Part shown: positions 26,552 through 34,432 of the stretch, piece after piece
Numbering within the stretch: the first letter of the stretch is position 1
How the letters are laid out: each line of letters opens with the position of its first letter
Assembly: GCA_035328465.1 (NCBI GenBank)
Contig: DAOLIQ010000020.1
Coordinates: 1 to 40,176, forward strand
Source of the DNA: JADJEI01 sp035328465
Lineage (GTDB): Bacteria; Bacteroidota; Ignavibacteria; Ignavibacteriales; Ignavibacteriaceae
Direction: 5' to 3'
Length of the DNA: 40,176 nt
The notes under the pieces: generated by a model
Databases searched by the model: none
The model's input: the letters and a program-made list of their open reading frames with translations, nothing else
Told to the model about the DNA's origin: nothing
Made by a program: the position numbers and the translations under genes

Positions 26552-27313
26552 GTGATTTTAATAAAAACAAAAACAGAAATTGATCTGATAAGAGATAGCA
26601 GTAAAATAGTTGCCGAGACACTTCAACTTTTAAAAAGTAAAGTTAAGCCCGGAATATCAACATTAGAATTAGACCAGCTTGCTGAGGATTATATCAAATC
26701 CAATGATGCCGAACCGGCATTCAAAGGATATTCACAAGGTGGGGCGCCGGTATATCCTGCTACGATTTGTGCTTCGGTGGACGAAGAAGTTGTTCATGGA
26801 ATACCCGGCTCAAGAGTTCTTAAAAATGGAGAAATAATTTCTTTAGATGTCGGTGTTATTAAAAACGGATACTATGGCGATGCAGCGTTAACTGTTGCAG
26901 TTGGTGAAATTTCTGATGAAAAAAAAAAATTAATGGATGTCACCGAAAAATCATTGTATATTGGAATTGAGCAGGCAAAAGCAGGTAATAGAGTTCATGA
27001 CATTTCTAACGCAGTTCAGGAATATGTCGAAAGCTTCGGGTTTTCAGTTGTCCGCGATTTATGCGGTCATGGCGTTGGAAAGTACTTGCACGAACCGCCA
27101 TCAGTTCCTAATTTTGGAAAAAGGAACACTGGCGCTAAATTGAAAAATGGTATGACCATTGCAATAGAACCGATGATAAATATTGGTGAATATAAAGTGC
27201 GAACTAAAAATGATGGTTGGACAATTGTTACTAATGATGGATTAGCTTCTGCTCATTTTGAACATACAATTGCAATTTTAGACAATAAACCTGAAATTCT
27301 TTCGGTTTGCTGA
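26552..27313 (+). CDS. map: Methionine aminopeptidase, type I
   Basis: This cytosolic metalloenzyme removes the initiator methionine from new proteins. The gene starts with GTG 8 nt after secY, with only a distant AGGAAG, so its translation may depend on secY. The 253-residue protein has the five metal ligands at D99, D110, H173, E206 and E237 and the catalytic H82 in VVHGIPGSR. No N-terminal zinc or SH3 extension, so it is the simple type Ia. Its stop overlaps the infA start by one base. Confidence 0.96.
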   Translation: MILIKTKTEIDLIRDSSKIVAETLQLLKSKVKPGISTLELDQLAEDYIKSNDAEPAFKGYSQGGAPVYPATICASVDEEVVHGIPGSRVLKNGEIISLDVGVIKNGYYGDAALTVAVGEISDEKKKLMDVTEKSLYIGIEQAKAGNRVHDISNAVQEYVESFGFSVVRDLCGHGVGKYLHEPPSVPNFGKRNTGAKLKNGMTIAIEPMINIGEYKVRTKNDGWTIVTNDGLASAHFEHTIAILDNKPEILSVC

Positions 27314-27531
27314 TGGCGAAGCAAGGGCCAATAAAAATTGACGGCATTGTGACCGACACTTTACCCAACGCACAATTCAGAGTAAAGTTGGATAATGGTC
27401 ATGAAATATTAGCTCATATATCAGGCAAGATGAGAATGCACTTTATAAAAATTTTAGTTGGAGATAAAGTTTCAATAGAACTATCTCCTTATGATCTGAC
27501 AAAAGGAAGAATAACTTACAGATATAAATAG
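27313..27531 (+). CDS. infA: Translation initiation factor IF-1
   Basis: IF-1 covers the A site during initiation. The ATG at 27313 overlaps the map stop in TGATG and gives the canonical 72-residue protein MAKQGPIKIDGIV to GRITYRYK with an OB fold. An in-frame TTG two codons earlier has no support. One conserved feature is GKMRMHFIKILVGDKV, close to the usual GKMRMNYIRILPGDKV. Confidence 0.97.
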   Translation: MAKQGPIKIDGIVTDTLPNAQFRVKLDNGHEILAHISGKMRMHFIKILVGDKVSIELSPYDLTKGRITYRYK

Positions 27532-27543
27532 TTCGGAGAGATA

Positions 27544-27657
27544 ATGAAAGTAAGAGCATCTGTTAAAAAGATTTGTGAAAATTGTAAAGTAATTAAACGC
27601 AAAGGCGTTGTTAAAGTTATTTGTAAAAACCCAAAACACAAACAACGTCAAGGTTAA
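27544..27657 (+). CDS. rpmJ: Large ribosomal subunit protein bL36
   Basis: This 37-residue protein is the smallest ribosomal protein. It reads MKVRASVKKICENCKVIKRK and ends HKQRQG. The zinc ribbon is complete, with C11, C14, C27 and H32. A TTCGGAGAG ribosome binding site precedes the ATG. The order map-infA-rpmJ-rpsM is conserved in many bacteria. Confidence 0.98.
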   Translation: MKVRASVKKICENCKVIKRKGVVKVICKNPKHKQRQG

Positions 27658-27677
27658 TAAATTAAAGGAGTAAATAA

Positions 27678-28061
27678 TTGGCTCGTATAGCTGGCGTAGA
27701 TTTACCTAAAAATAAAAAAACCCTTTTTGGGCTTCAATATATTTTCGGAATTGGACCATCAATTGCAGCATCTATTTTAGAAAAAGCAAAAGTGAATCCA
27801 CAAAAAAAAGTAGCTGATCTTACTGATGAAGAAATTGCTGAAATAAGATCCGTAATTACAGCAGATTATAAAGTTGAAGGTGCATTAAGATCAGATGTTC
27901 AACAGAATATAAAACGATTGATGGATATAGGTTCATATCGCGGGTTGAGGCATAGAAAAGGTTTGCCGGCGCGTGGACAGCGAACTCGTACAAATTCCAG
28001 AACAAGAAAAGGCAAGAGAAAGACTGTTGCCGGCAAGAAAAAAGTAATCGCTAAGAAATAA
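27678..28061 (+). CDS. rpsM: Small ribosomal subunit protein uS13
   Basis: uS13 contacts P-site tRNA and bridges the subunits. The gene starts with TTG after AAGGAG and gives the family opening (M)ARIAGVDLPKNKK. The 127-residue protein contains the helix-two-turns-helix segment GIGPSIAASILEKA, then GLRHRKGLPARGQRTRTNSRTRKG, and a lysine-rich tail. It starts the alpha set. Confidence 0.97.
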   Translation: MARIAGVDLPKNKKTLFGLQYIFGIGPSIAASILEKAKVNPQKKVADLTDEEIAEIRSVITADYKVEGALRSDVQQNIKRLMDIGSYRGLRHRKGLPARGQRTRTNSRTRKGKRKTVAGKKKVIAKK

Positions 28062-28087
28062 TAATTTCCAAATCGGAGGATTGATAC

Positions 28088-28474
28088 TTGGCTAAAGCAG
28101 CAAAAAAAGTTAAAAAAAGAACACACGTAGATTCAAACGGTGTTGCTCATATCAAAGCAACGTTTAATAATGTTTTGGTTACACTAACTGATATTTACGG
28201 TAATACAATTTCGTGGTCATCTGCGGGAAAAAATGGATTTAAAGGTTCAAGGAAAAACACTCCTTATGCCGCTCAGGTTTCAGCCGAGGCAGCGGGTAAA
28301 GAGGCTTTTGATCTGGGACTAAGGAAAGTTGAAGTTTTCGTTAAAGGCCCGGGATCAGGCCGTGAGGCAGCAATACGAGCATTGAATACAGCCGGGCTTG
28401 AAATATCCTCTATCAAGGATGTCACTCCCATTCCTCACAATGGCTGTCGTCCACCAAAGAAAAGAAGAGTTTAA
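28088..28474 (+). CDS. rpsK: Small ribosomal subunit protein uS11
   Basis: uS11 lies on the 30S platform next to the mRNA exit. The gene starts with TTG 7 nt after the strong site CGGAGGA. The 128-residue protein has a basic start, then HIKATFNNVLVTLTDIYGN, the SSAGKNGFKGSRKNTPYAAQ block, and VKGPGSGREAAIRAL. The ending PHNGCRPPKKRRV is universal. Confidence 0.98.
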   Translation: MAKAAKKVKKRTHVDSNGVAHIKATFNNVLVTLTDIYGNTISWSSAGKNGFKGSRKNTPYAAQVSAEAAGKEAFDLGLRKVEVFVKGPGSGREAAIRALNTAGLEISSIKDVTPIPHNGCRPPKKRRV

Positions 28475-28492
28475 TTAATAGAAAGATATTTA

Positions 28493-29119
28493 ATGGCAAG
28501 ATACACAGATTCAGTTTGCAAATTATGTCGTCGTGAAAGACAAAAACTTTTTCTAAAAGGACAAAAGTGTTTTACTGAAAAATGTCCAATTGAAGAAAAA
28601 AATTATGCACCTGGTCAGCATGGTTTATCACGAAGAGCAAAAGTTTCTGAATATGGAGTTCAACTTCGGGAAAAACAAAAGATTAAGAGATCTTATGGTA
28701 TCCTCGAAACACAATTCAGAAATTATTTTGAAAAAGCTATTAAGCAAAAAGGCAGAACAGGCGAAAACCTTGTTAAACTTTTAGAACGTAGATTAGATAA
28801 TGTCGTTTATAGATTAGGACTTGCTTCTTCGCGTAAGCAGGCAAGACAAATTATTAGACACAGACATGTTGTAGTTAATGATGGACTTGTTGATATTCCG
28901 GCATACCTTTTAAACGCCGGCGATGTAGTAAAAATAAAAGATAAAAGCAAAAAACTTGATCTGATTCATAACTCAATTAAAAGAGTTAAAGAAGGCACCT
29001 ATCCGTGGTTGTCGATAGATAAAGCAACTCTCTCTGGAGTTTTCATTCAAATTCCAGAAAGATCAGATGTTCCTTTGGAAGCAAATGAACAATTGGTAGT
29101 TGAGCTTTATTCTAAGTAA
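28493..29119 (+). CDS. rpsD: Small ribosomal subunit protein uS4 (zinc-binding form)
   Basis: uS4 starts 30S body assembly and in E. coli represses the alpha operon. The 208-residue protein carries the zinc cluster C9, C12, C26 and C31, as in the C+ type. The S4 RNA-binding domain follows with RLDNVVYRLGLASSRKQARQ. The ending EQLVVELYSK is typical. It lies before rpoA. Confidence 0.98.
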   Translation: MARYTDSVCKLCRRERQKLFLKGQKCFTEKCPIEEKNYAPGQHGLSRRAKVSEYGVQLREKQKIKRSYGILETQFRNYFEKAIKQKGRTGENLVKLLERRLDNVVYRLGLASSRKQARQIIRHRHVVVNDGLVDIPAYLLNAGDVVKIKDKSKKLDLIHNSIKRVKEGTYPWLSIDKATLSGVFIQIPERSDVPLEANEQLVVELYSK

Positions 29120-29155
29120 AAATTTTTTAGAATAATTAATTCCGAGGTTTAATAA

Positions 29156-30151
29156 ATGAGTGGATCAAATTTAAAAATGCCCGAAGCAGTTGTTTTGGAT
29201 GAGGCTAATTATACAAATACATTTGGCAGGTTTTCATTACAGCCTCTCGAGAGGGGCTATGGCGTTACTCTTGGCAACTCTCTTCGTAGAGTCTTGCTCT
29301 CTTCGCTACCTGGCGCAGCAATAACATCTGTAAAATTCAGTGGTATTCTGCACGAATTTAGCACTATTGAAGGGGTGGTGGAAGACGTGGCAGAATTAAT
29401 CCTTAACTTTAAGCAAGTTAGGATGAAATTATTAAGCAAAAAGCCCAATCCAATTATAATATCTTTAAGTGGAGATTGTGAATTTACTGCAGCCGAAATT
29501 CAAAAAAATAGCAATGAAATTGAAATACTTAATCCCGATTTGCACATTGCTACATTAAATAAAAATGCAAAACTGGAAGTAGAAATCAGGGTAAACAGAG
29601 GTATTGGTTTTGTTACTTCAATAGAAAATGTAGCCCCAGATCAAACAATCGGTGTAATTCCTATTGACTCGATCTTTACTCCAATTAAAAATGTTAAATA
29701 TGATATTGAAAACGTAAGAATTGGTGATAAAAATGATTATGAAAAACTTACATTAGAAATTCATACCGATGGCTCTATAACTCCTGACGACGCTTTAACT
29801 CAGGCGGCTAAAATTTTAAAAGAACATATTCAGTTATTTATTAATTTCGATATTGAGCAGGAAGAAGAGCAGACTGTAAGTCAGAAGGATAGTGAGAAAG
29901 AAAGACTTAGAAAAATATTAACTACCAGTGTTGATGATCTTGAACTGAGCGTTCGATCTCATAATTGTTTAAAAGCTGCAAATATTAGAACTATCGCTGA
30001 CTTAGTGCGTAGAGATGAACAGGAAATGCTAAAATTCAGAAATTTCGGTCGAAAATCTTTGGCTGAACTAAATGAAATAGTTGAAAATCTTGGGCTTGAG
30101 TTTGGCATGGACGTAGAAAAATATATTAACGAAGAAGTTGAACCTAATTAA
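29156..30151 (+). CDS. rpoA: DNA-directed RNA polymerase subunit alpha
   Basis: The alpha subunit dimer is the platform for RNA polymerase assembly. The 331-residue protein has the N-terminal domain with FGRFSLQPLERGYGVTLGNSLRR at about 23-45. After an acidic linker (EQEEEQTVSQKDSEKE), the C-terminal domain from about residue 251 has LELSVRSHNCLKAANI and the FRNFGRKSLAELNEI helix-hairpin motif that binds DNA and activators. CCGAGG is the ribosome binding site. Confidence 0.98.
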   Translation: MSGSNLKMPEAVVLDEANYTNTFGRFSLQPLERGYGVTLGNSLRRVLLSSLPGAAITSVKFSGILHEFSTIEGVVEDVAELILNFKQVRMKLLSKKPNPIIISLSGDCEFTAAEIQKNSNEIEILNPDLHIATLNKNAKLEVEIRVNRGIGFVTSIENVAPDQTIGVIPIDSIFTPIKNVKYDIENVRIGDKNDYEKLTLEIHTDGSITPDDALTQAAKILKEHIQLFINFDIEQEEEQTVSQKDSEKERLRKILTTSVDDLELSVRSHNCLKAANIRTIADLVRRDEQEMLKFRNFGRKSLAELNEIVENLGLEFGMDVEKYINEEVEPN

Positions 30152-30169
30152 TAATTCAGAAGGCAGATA

Positions 30170-30652
30170 ATGAGACATAGAGTAAGAGGAAGAAAACTTA
30201 AAAGAACCGCAAGCCATAGAGATGCTTTGATGAGATCTCTTGCTACTTCTTTATTGAAACATAAACGAATAAAAACAACGGTTGCTAAGGCTAAAGAAAC
30301 CAGAGGGTTCGTTGAAGCTCTCATAACGAAAGCTAAAAAGAATGATCTTGCTGCCAAAAAGCATATTATGCAGTTTATCAAAGATAAAGCAACAGTGAAA
30401 GAATTATTCTCCGAAATCATCACAAAGGTGGGGGATCGTCCGGGCGGATATACCAGAGTTGTAAAACTTGGTAATCGAATGGGTGATGCTGCTCAGATGG
30501 CAATTATAGAACTCGTTGATTATAACGATGTCGTTACTGCAAGGCAAGAAGAGCAGAAAGAGAAGCGGGAAGCCAAAGTAAAAACTAAAAAGGAAGCGAA
30601 AGAAAAAGAAGTTGAAGAAGCAAAAGTTCTTTCTGAATCTGCTGAAAAGTAA
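30170..30652 (+). CDS. rplQ: Large ribosomal subunit protein bL17 with charged C-terminal tail
   Basis: bL17 lies at the peptide tunnel exit. The core (1-120) has MRHRVRGRKLKRTASHRDALMR-type opening, then KHKRIKTTVAKAKETR and GDRPGGYTRVVKLGNRMGDAAQMA. The protein has 160 residues where about 120 is usual in many phyla. Residues 121-160 are mostly lysine, glutamate and alanine and probably helical or disordered. It is the last gene of the fused ribosomal cluster, followed by a terminator. Confidence 0.96.
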   Translation: MRHRVRGRKLKRTASHRDALMRSLATSLLKHKRIKTTVAKAKETRGFVEALITKAKKNDLAAKKHIMQFIKDKATVKELFSEIITKVGDRPGGYTRVVKLGNRMGDAAQMAIIELVDYNDVVTARQEEQKEKREAKVKTKKEAKEKEVEEAKVLSESAEK

Positions 30653-30682
30653 AACAAATTAGTAAATAATTTTATGGAAGAA

Positions 30683-30713
30683 GAGTAATCGGGTATTCGG
30701 TTACTCTTTTTTG
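30683..30713 (+). terminator. Rho-independent terminator of the ribosomal protein cluster
   Basis: An 8-bp stem GAGTAATC (30683-30690) pairs with GGTTACTC (30699-30706), with one G-U pair and an 8-nt loop, followed directly by six T (30707-30712). It stands 30 nt after the rplQ stop. It ends only 3 nt before the ATG of engB. Confidence 0.85.
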
Positions 30714-30715
30714 TT

Positions 30716-31306
30716 ATGTTCAAACAACAACAATTTATCTCATCTATTTATGATGTTTCAAAAATACCCAGCGAACCGCTTCCACATGTGATTCTTTGCG
30801 GAAGATCAAATGTCGGAAAGTCTTCCTTTATCAATTCGTTATTTAATCGTCGTGATCTGGCAAAAATTAGTTCATCGCCGGGTAAAACCAGATCAATTAA
30901 TTTTTATAGGATTGATAATCTCTTTTTTATGGTTGACCTTCCGGGCTATGGTTATGCAAAGGTCAGTAAATCCGAGCGTGAAAAATGGGGCAAATTAGTC
31001 AGAGACTATATATTTCAGGTAAAGCAAATTATCTTTGCGTTTCATATTATAGATAGCAGGCACTCACCAACAGAACTTGACCTGCAGCTTTCGGAACTAT
31101 TGGAATCGAAATCCATAAATAAAGTAGTTATACTTAGTAAGGCAGATAAATTAAAGCAGGCGGAACTCAGTCTATCTTTGAAAAGAATTTCCGAAATTTT
31201 TCCAGGCTTAGTCAGAAATCGAAATCTCTTTGTTTATTCTTCGGTTAAAAATACTGGTCGAAAAGAAGTGTTAAAGAAAATAACAGAAATATTTTCTTCC
31301 AGATAA
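30716..31306 (+). CDS. engB: Ribosome biogenesis GTPase EngB (YsxC/YihA)
   Basis: This small GTPase is needed for late 50S assembly. In the 196-residue protein the P-loop GRSNVGKSS is at 29-37, G2 lies in the segment SSPGKTRSINFY, G3 is DLPG at 74-77, and G4 is SKAD at 141-144, with serine instead of the usual threonine. The ATG at 30716 gives a good family N-terminus, but it stands 3 nt after a terminator T tract and has no Shine-Dalgarno sequence. Expression must come from readthrough or a start inside this region. Placement after ribosomal protein genes fits its role. Confidence 0.94.
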   Translation: MFKQQQFISSIYDVSKIPSEPLPHVILCGRSNVGKSSFINSLFNRRDLAKISSSPGKTRSINFYRIDNLFFMVDLPGYGYAKVSKSEREKWGKLVRDYIFQVKQIIFAFHIIDSRHSPTELDLQLSELLESKSINKVVILSKADKLKQAELSLSLKRISEIFPGLVRNRNLFVYSSVKNTGRKEVLKKITEIFSSR

Positions 31307-31323
31307 TTTTAGAAAAGCTATTG

Positions 31324-31352
31324 TTGATATTGTAATAGAGTAATTTTATATT
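31324..31352 (+). promoter_or_regulatory. Promoter before the GAF/GGDEF-like gene
   Basis: TTGATA (31324-31329) and TATATT (31347-31352) are separated by 17 bp; each matches five of six consensus bases. It lies in the 85-nt gap after engB and 40 nt before the next start codon. It would drive the signalling gene and deoB together. Confidence 0.5.
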
Positions 31353-31391
31353 GGTATTAATTTTTTTATCGGATTGTTTTAAAAGAAAAAA

Positions 31392-33257
31392 ATGGATCTT
31401 CGTCAAAAGAAAAGAATATTAATTTTTCTTATTGTACTGCTGCTTGCTGCAGTAATTTTTATTGCACAGGATACGGTAATCAAAATCATCGCAATTATTT
31501 TACTGTTAATTTACGTTGCATTCATTATTTTTTTACGAGATTCGATTAAATTCGATACCAGTTTTATTTCATCATCAAAGGATGAACCTGAAATAGATGA
31601 CTACACATCCGAGTCTTCAACAACTCATACAGATTTATCTGACTCATTCGAAATAATTTCACCAAATAAAAAAATTGAAATTATTACAGAACAAAATTTT
31701 ACTCCCGAGTTTAGAGTACCGAAAACAATTTTAATACCCCCGGATCTGAAAGAAAAATTTGAAGAGATTGCAAATGAAGTCCTTCCACCAAATGTTGGAC
31801 ATAACGAACAATTTTCTTTCGTTCTTGAAAAATTGTTGAGCGTAATTAAGGAAGCATATTCCGCACATTCAGCAATATTTTTCTGGTATAATAAAAAGAA
31901 CGAGAAATTAACTATCGAAAAATTTGTTTCTAATTCAAACGAAATTAATAAACGCAAATTTGATATCGAAGATGATATTTTAAGTAAAATAGTCAGTAGA
32001 GCCGAGCCAGAATTACTCAGCGATATAACCTCAGCAGCGGAATCAGATGTAATTCGTTATTACAATATTCCGCAAGCGATAAAGAGTTTTGTGGGAGTTC
32101 CTCTCTTTTATGATAAAAACCTTATTGCAGTAATAGCATTGGATTCTAAGGATGGGGATGCTTTTGGAATTGAAACGATTTACGCTTTAGGTCGATTTGT
32201 GAGAGTTATAACCATGATAATCGGATTGTATGATGAGAAGCATACGGAATCCATTTCCCAGCAAAGACTTGAGAGCTTAATCAGTATGATAGGACCCGAT
32301 AATAAATTCAATGATATAAATGAAATTGTTCGAACTATTGAGTCCTCGCTTGATAAAATGCTTCCTTGGGATGCTTTCACCTTTGTGTATTTCCATCCGG
32401 TTGATAAGAAATTCAGAACTATTAGAGTAAACAACAAAACTACGCTGAAATACATCGGCGAAAATCTTGATATAGATTTAAATGGAACACTTGTGGGTAA
32501 GGCTATCGTCTCAGGTATTCCAGTTAAAATTGATGATACTTCGCTTGTTAGTTACCAACGCTATTCTAAAGTTGAAGATATTGCTTTTGACGGTTCATTC
32601 GCAGCTCTTCCTTTAATATACAATGACCAAAATTATGGTGTAATCTGTCTCGAAAATCTTAAAAAAAATTCGTACACAAATTCTGATATAAAATATTTAA
32701 GAGGAATATTTAATTTTATTTCCTACTACATTTATTCCCAGTCCACTCAATTAGTTTTGAAGAATCTTCTCTCTGTTGATATTGAAACAAGAGCTTTAAA
32801 TTCAGAAGCATTTAAGAATAGGATTAATATTGATTTATTCAAAGCACAAAAGCTTAACATACCAAGCGCGCTAGCACTAATTAAATTAGATGATTTTCTC
32901 GAACAAGAGTCCTTATTTGAAGGTGATCCTCTTACTAAAGTAATCGCTTCTTTATCCGAATCCATTTCTGCCGAACTATCTCCCCTAAATTTATTTGGAA
33001 GATTAGAAGAAAAAGTTTTTGGGATTTATTTTTTTAATTCGAGTTCGAAAGAAGTCTTTCTGTGGGCGGAGAAATTCAGAGTTAAGTTTGCGCGGCATTC
33101 TATCGTCACTAGCGCTAAACAGTCCACCTATACAGTTTCGATAGGTGTTGCTTCTGCGAGAGATTTGGTAAATGCTGAAGAGATTATTGACAATGCTTCG
33201 CTTGCACTTCAAAAAGCAATTGAAAAGGGTGGCAATTCAGTTCGAAATATTAACTAG
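31392..33257 (+). CDS. Membrane GAF-GAF protein with degenerate GGDEF-like domain
   Basis: The 621-residue protein appears to be a membrane-bound sensor. Two hydrophobic helices at about 9-25 and 29-48 are followed by an acidic serine-rich linker. Two GAF-like domains follow (about 139-280, with SFVGVPLFYDKNLIAVIALD, and 307-455, with FAALPLIYNDQNYGVICLEN). The C-terminal part (461-621) has the shape of a GGDEF domain: ETRALNSEAFKNRI at the start and YTVSIGVASA near the end. At the active site, however, the GGDEF signature is replaced by EEKVF (539-543), so cyclic di-GMP synthesis is unlikely. It has its own likely promoter and is followed by deoB after 11 nt. The ligand and partner are unknown; this is a domain reading by eye. 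Confidence 0.75.
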   Translation: MDLRQKKRILIFLIVLLLAAVIFIAQDTVIKIIAIILLLIYVAFIIFLRDSIKFDTSFISSSKDEPEIDDYTSESSTTHTDLSDSFEIISPNKKIEIITEQNFTPEFRVPKTILIPPDLKEKFEEIANEVLPPNVGHNEQFSFVLEKLLSVIKEAYSAHSAIFFWYNKKNEKLTIEKFVSNSNEINKRKFDIEDDILSKIVSRAEPELLSDITSAAESDVIRYYNIPQAIKSFVGVPLFYDKNLIAVIALDSKDGDAFGIETIYALGRFVRVITMIIGLYDEKHTESISQQRLESLISMIGPDNKFNDINEIVRTIESSLDKMLPWDAFTFVYFHPVDKKFRTIRVNNKTTLKYIGENLDIDLNGTLVGKAIVSGIPVKIDDTSLVSYQRYSKVEDIAFDGSFAALPLIYNDQNYGVICLENLKKNSYTNSDIKYLRGIFNFISYYIYSQSTQLVLKNLLSVDIETRALNSEAFKNRINIDLFKAQKLNIPSALALIKLDDFLEQESLFEGDPLTKVIASLSESISAELSPLNLFGRLEEKVFGIYFFNSSSKEVFLWAEKFRVKFARHSIVTSAKQSTYTVSIGVASARDLVNAEEIIDNASLALQKAIEKGGNSVRNIN

Positions 33258-33268
33258 CAAAGATATTC

Positions 33269-34432
33269 TTGAACAATTTTTTTATTATAGTTTTAGATGG
33301 CGTTGGAATAGGTGCACTGCCCGATGCGCACTTGTACAATGACGAAGGTAGTGATACTTTAACTCATGTTGCTGAAGCTGCCGGCAATATCAAACTTTCC
33401 ACTCTAACAAACCTTGGACTTGGAAATATCAAACTTATTCCAGGCATAAAGGCCACTAATGCTCCGGCTGCTTCTTTTGGGAAAATGCTCGAAGTTTCAA
33501 AAGGAAAAGATTCGACTACAGGTCATTGGGAATTAGCCGGGTTGAAAGTTGATTTGAATTTCTCATACTTTCCACACGGTTTTCCAGAATCTATGATGGA
33601 AGATTTTATAAATCAGACGGGGCTTCAAGGATATCTTGGGAATAAAGCCGCTTCAGGTACTGAAATTATTGATGAATTAGGTGCCGATCACATCAAAACA
33701 GGTTTCCCAATTATTTATACTTCAGCAGATTCAGTTTTTCAAATTGCCGCTCATGAAAAATATTTTGGTCTGGAAAATCTTTATCGTGTTTGTTCAATCA
33801 CCAGAAATAAAGTCTTGAAAGATCCTGTCTGTATTGGAAGAGTAATCGCGAGACCATTTCTTGGTGAACCAGGGAATTTTAAGCGCACGACAAATAGAAA
33901 AGATTATTCCCTCAATCCACCAAACGATACAGTGTTAGACGTTTTAAGTTTTAACAATATCAAAACTCTTGCAATTGGAAAGATAAATGATTTATTTAAT
34001 TACCGGGGCATTCTAATTCAAGAAAAAACAAAATCGAATGCAGACGGCTGTAACAAGTTACTGGAATATGCGTCTAAAGTATCAGATTCGTTCATCTTTG
34101 CTAATCTCGTTGATTTTGATGTTAATTTTGGACATCGAAATGACCCCGTCGGTTTTGCCAAAGCCTTGGAAGAATTTGATTTGTTTCTGGAAGAATTTAT
34201 AAATGTGTTGGATGCCAATGACCGATTAATTATTACAGCTGATCATGGCAATGATCCTACAACCTCAAGTACCGACCATAGCCGGGAATATGTACCACTT
34301 TTATACTTTGGAAAAAATAAGAAGCCAAATAATTTAGGTGAACGAAAAACTTTTTCAGATGTTGGCAAAACCGCTGCTGATTTTTTCAATGTGCATAATC
34401 ATTTGGAAGGTACTAGTTTTCTTGAAGAATAA
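33269..34432 (+). CDS. deoB: Phosphopentomutase
   Basis: Phosphopentomutase interconverts ribose (or deoxyribose) 1-phosphate and 5-phosphate in nucleoside salvage. The TTG start gives the family opening NNFFIIVLDGVGIGALPDA with metal ligand D10; no Shine-Dalgarno sequence is seen. The 387-residue protein has STTGHWE with T84 as the likely phosphorylated threonine, and ADHGNDPTTSSTDHSRE near 324-340, giving the metal ligands of the alkaline-phosphatase fold. It lies 11 nt after the GAF gene, so probably co-transcribed. Neither other deo genes nor a regulator is visible. Confidence 0.96.
   Translation: MNNFFIIVLDGVGIGALPDAHLYNDEGSDTLTHVAEAAGNIKLSTLTNLGLGNIKLIPGIKATNAPAASFGKMLEVSKGKDSTTGHWELAGLKVDLNFSYFPHGFPESMMEDFINQTGLQGYLGNKAASGTEIIDELGADHIKTGFPIIYTSADSVFQIAAHEKYFGLENLYRVCSITRNKVLKDPVCIGRVIARPFLGEPGNFKRTTNRKDYSLNPPNDTVLDVLSFNNIKTLAIGKINDLFNYRGILIQEKTKSNADGCNKLLEYASKVSDSFIFANLVDFDVNFGHRNDPVGFAKALEEFDLFLEEFINVLDANDRLIITADHGNDPTTSSTDHSREYVPLLYFGKNKKPNNLGERKTFSDVGKTAADFFNVHNHLEGTSFLEE

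Noticed and set aside
30674..30688. Tiny ORF ATG-GAA-GAA-GAG-TAA before engB as a regulatory leader peptide
   Set aside because: Four codons overlapping the terminator stem without a ribosome binding site; most likely chance.
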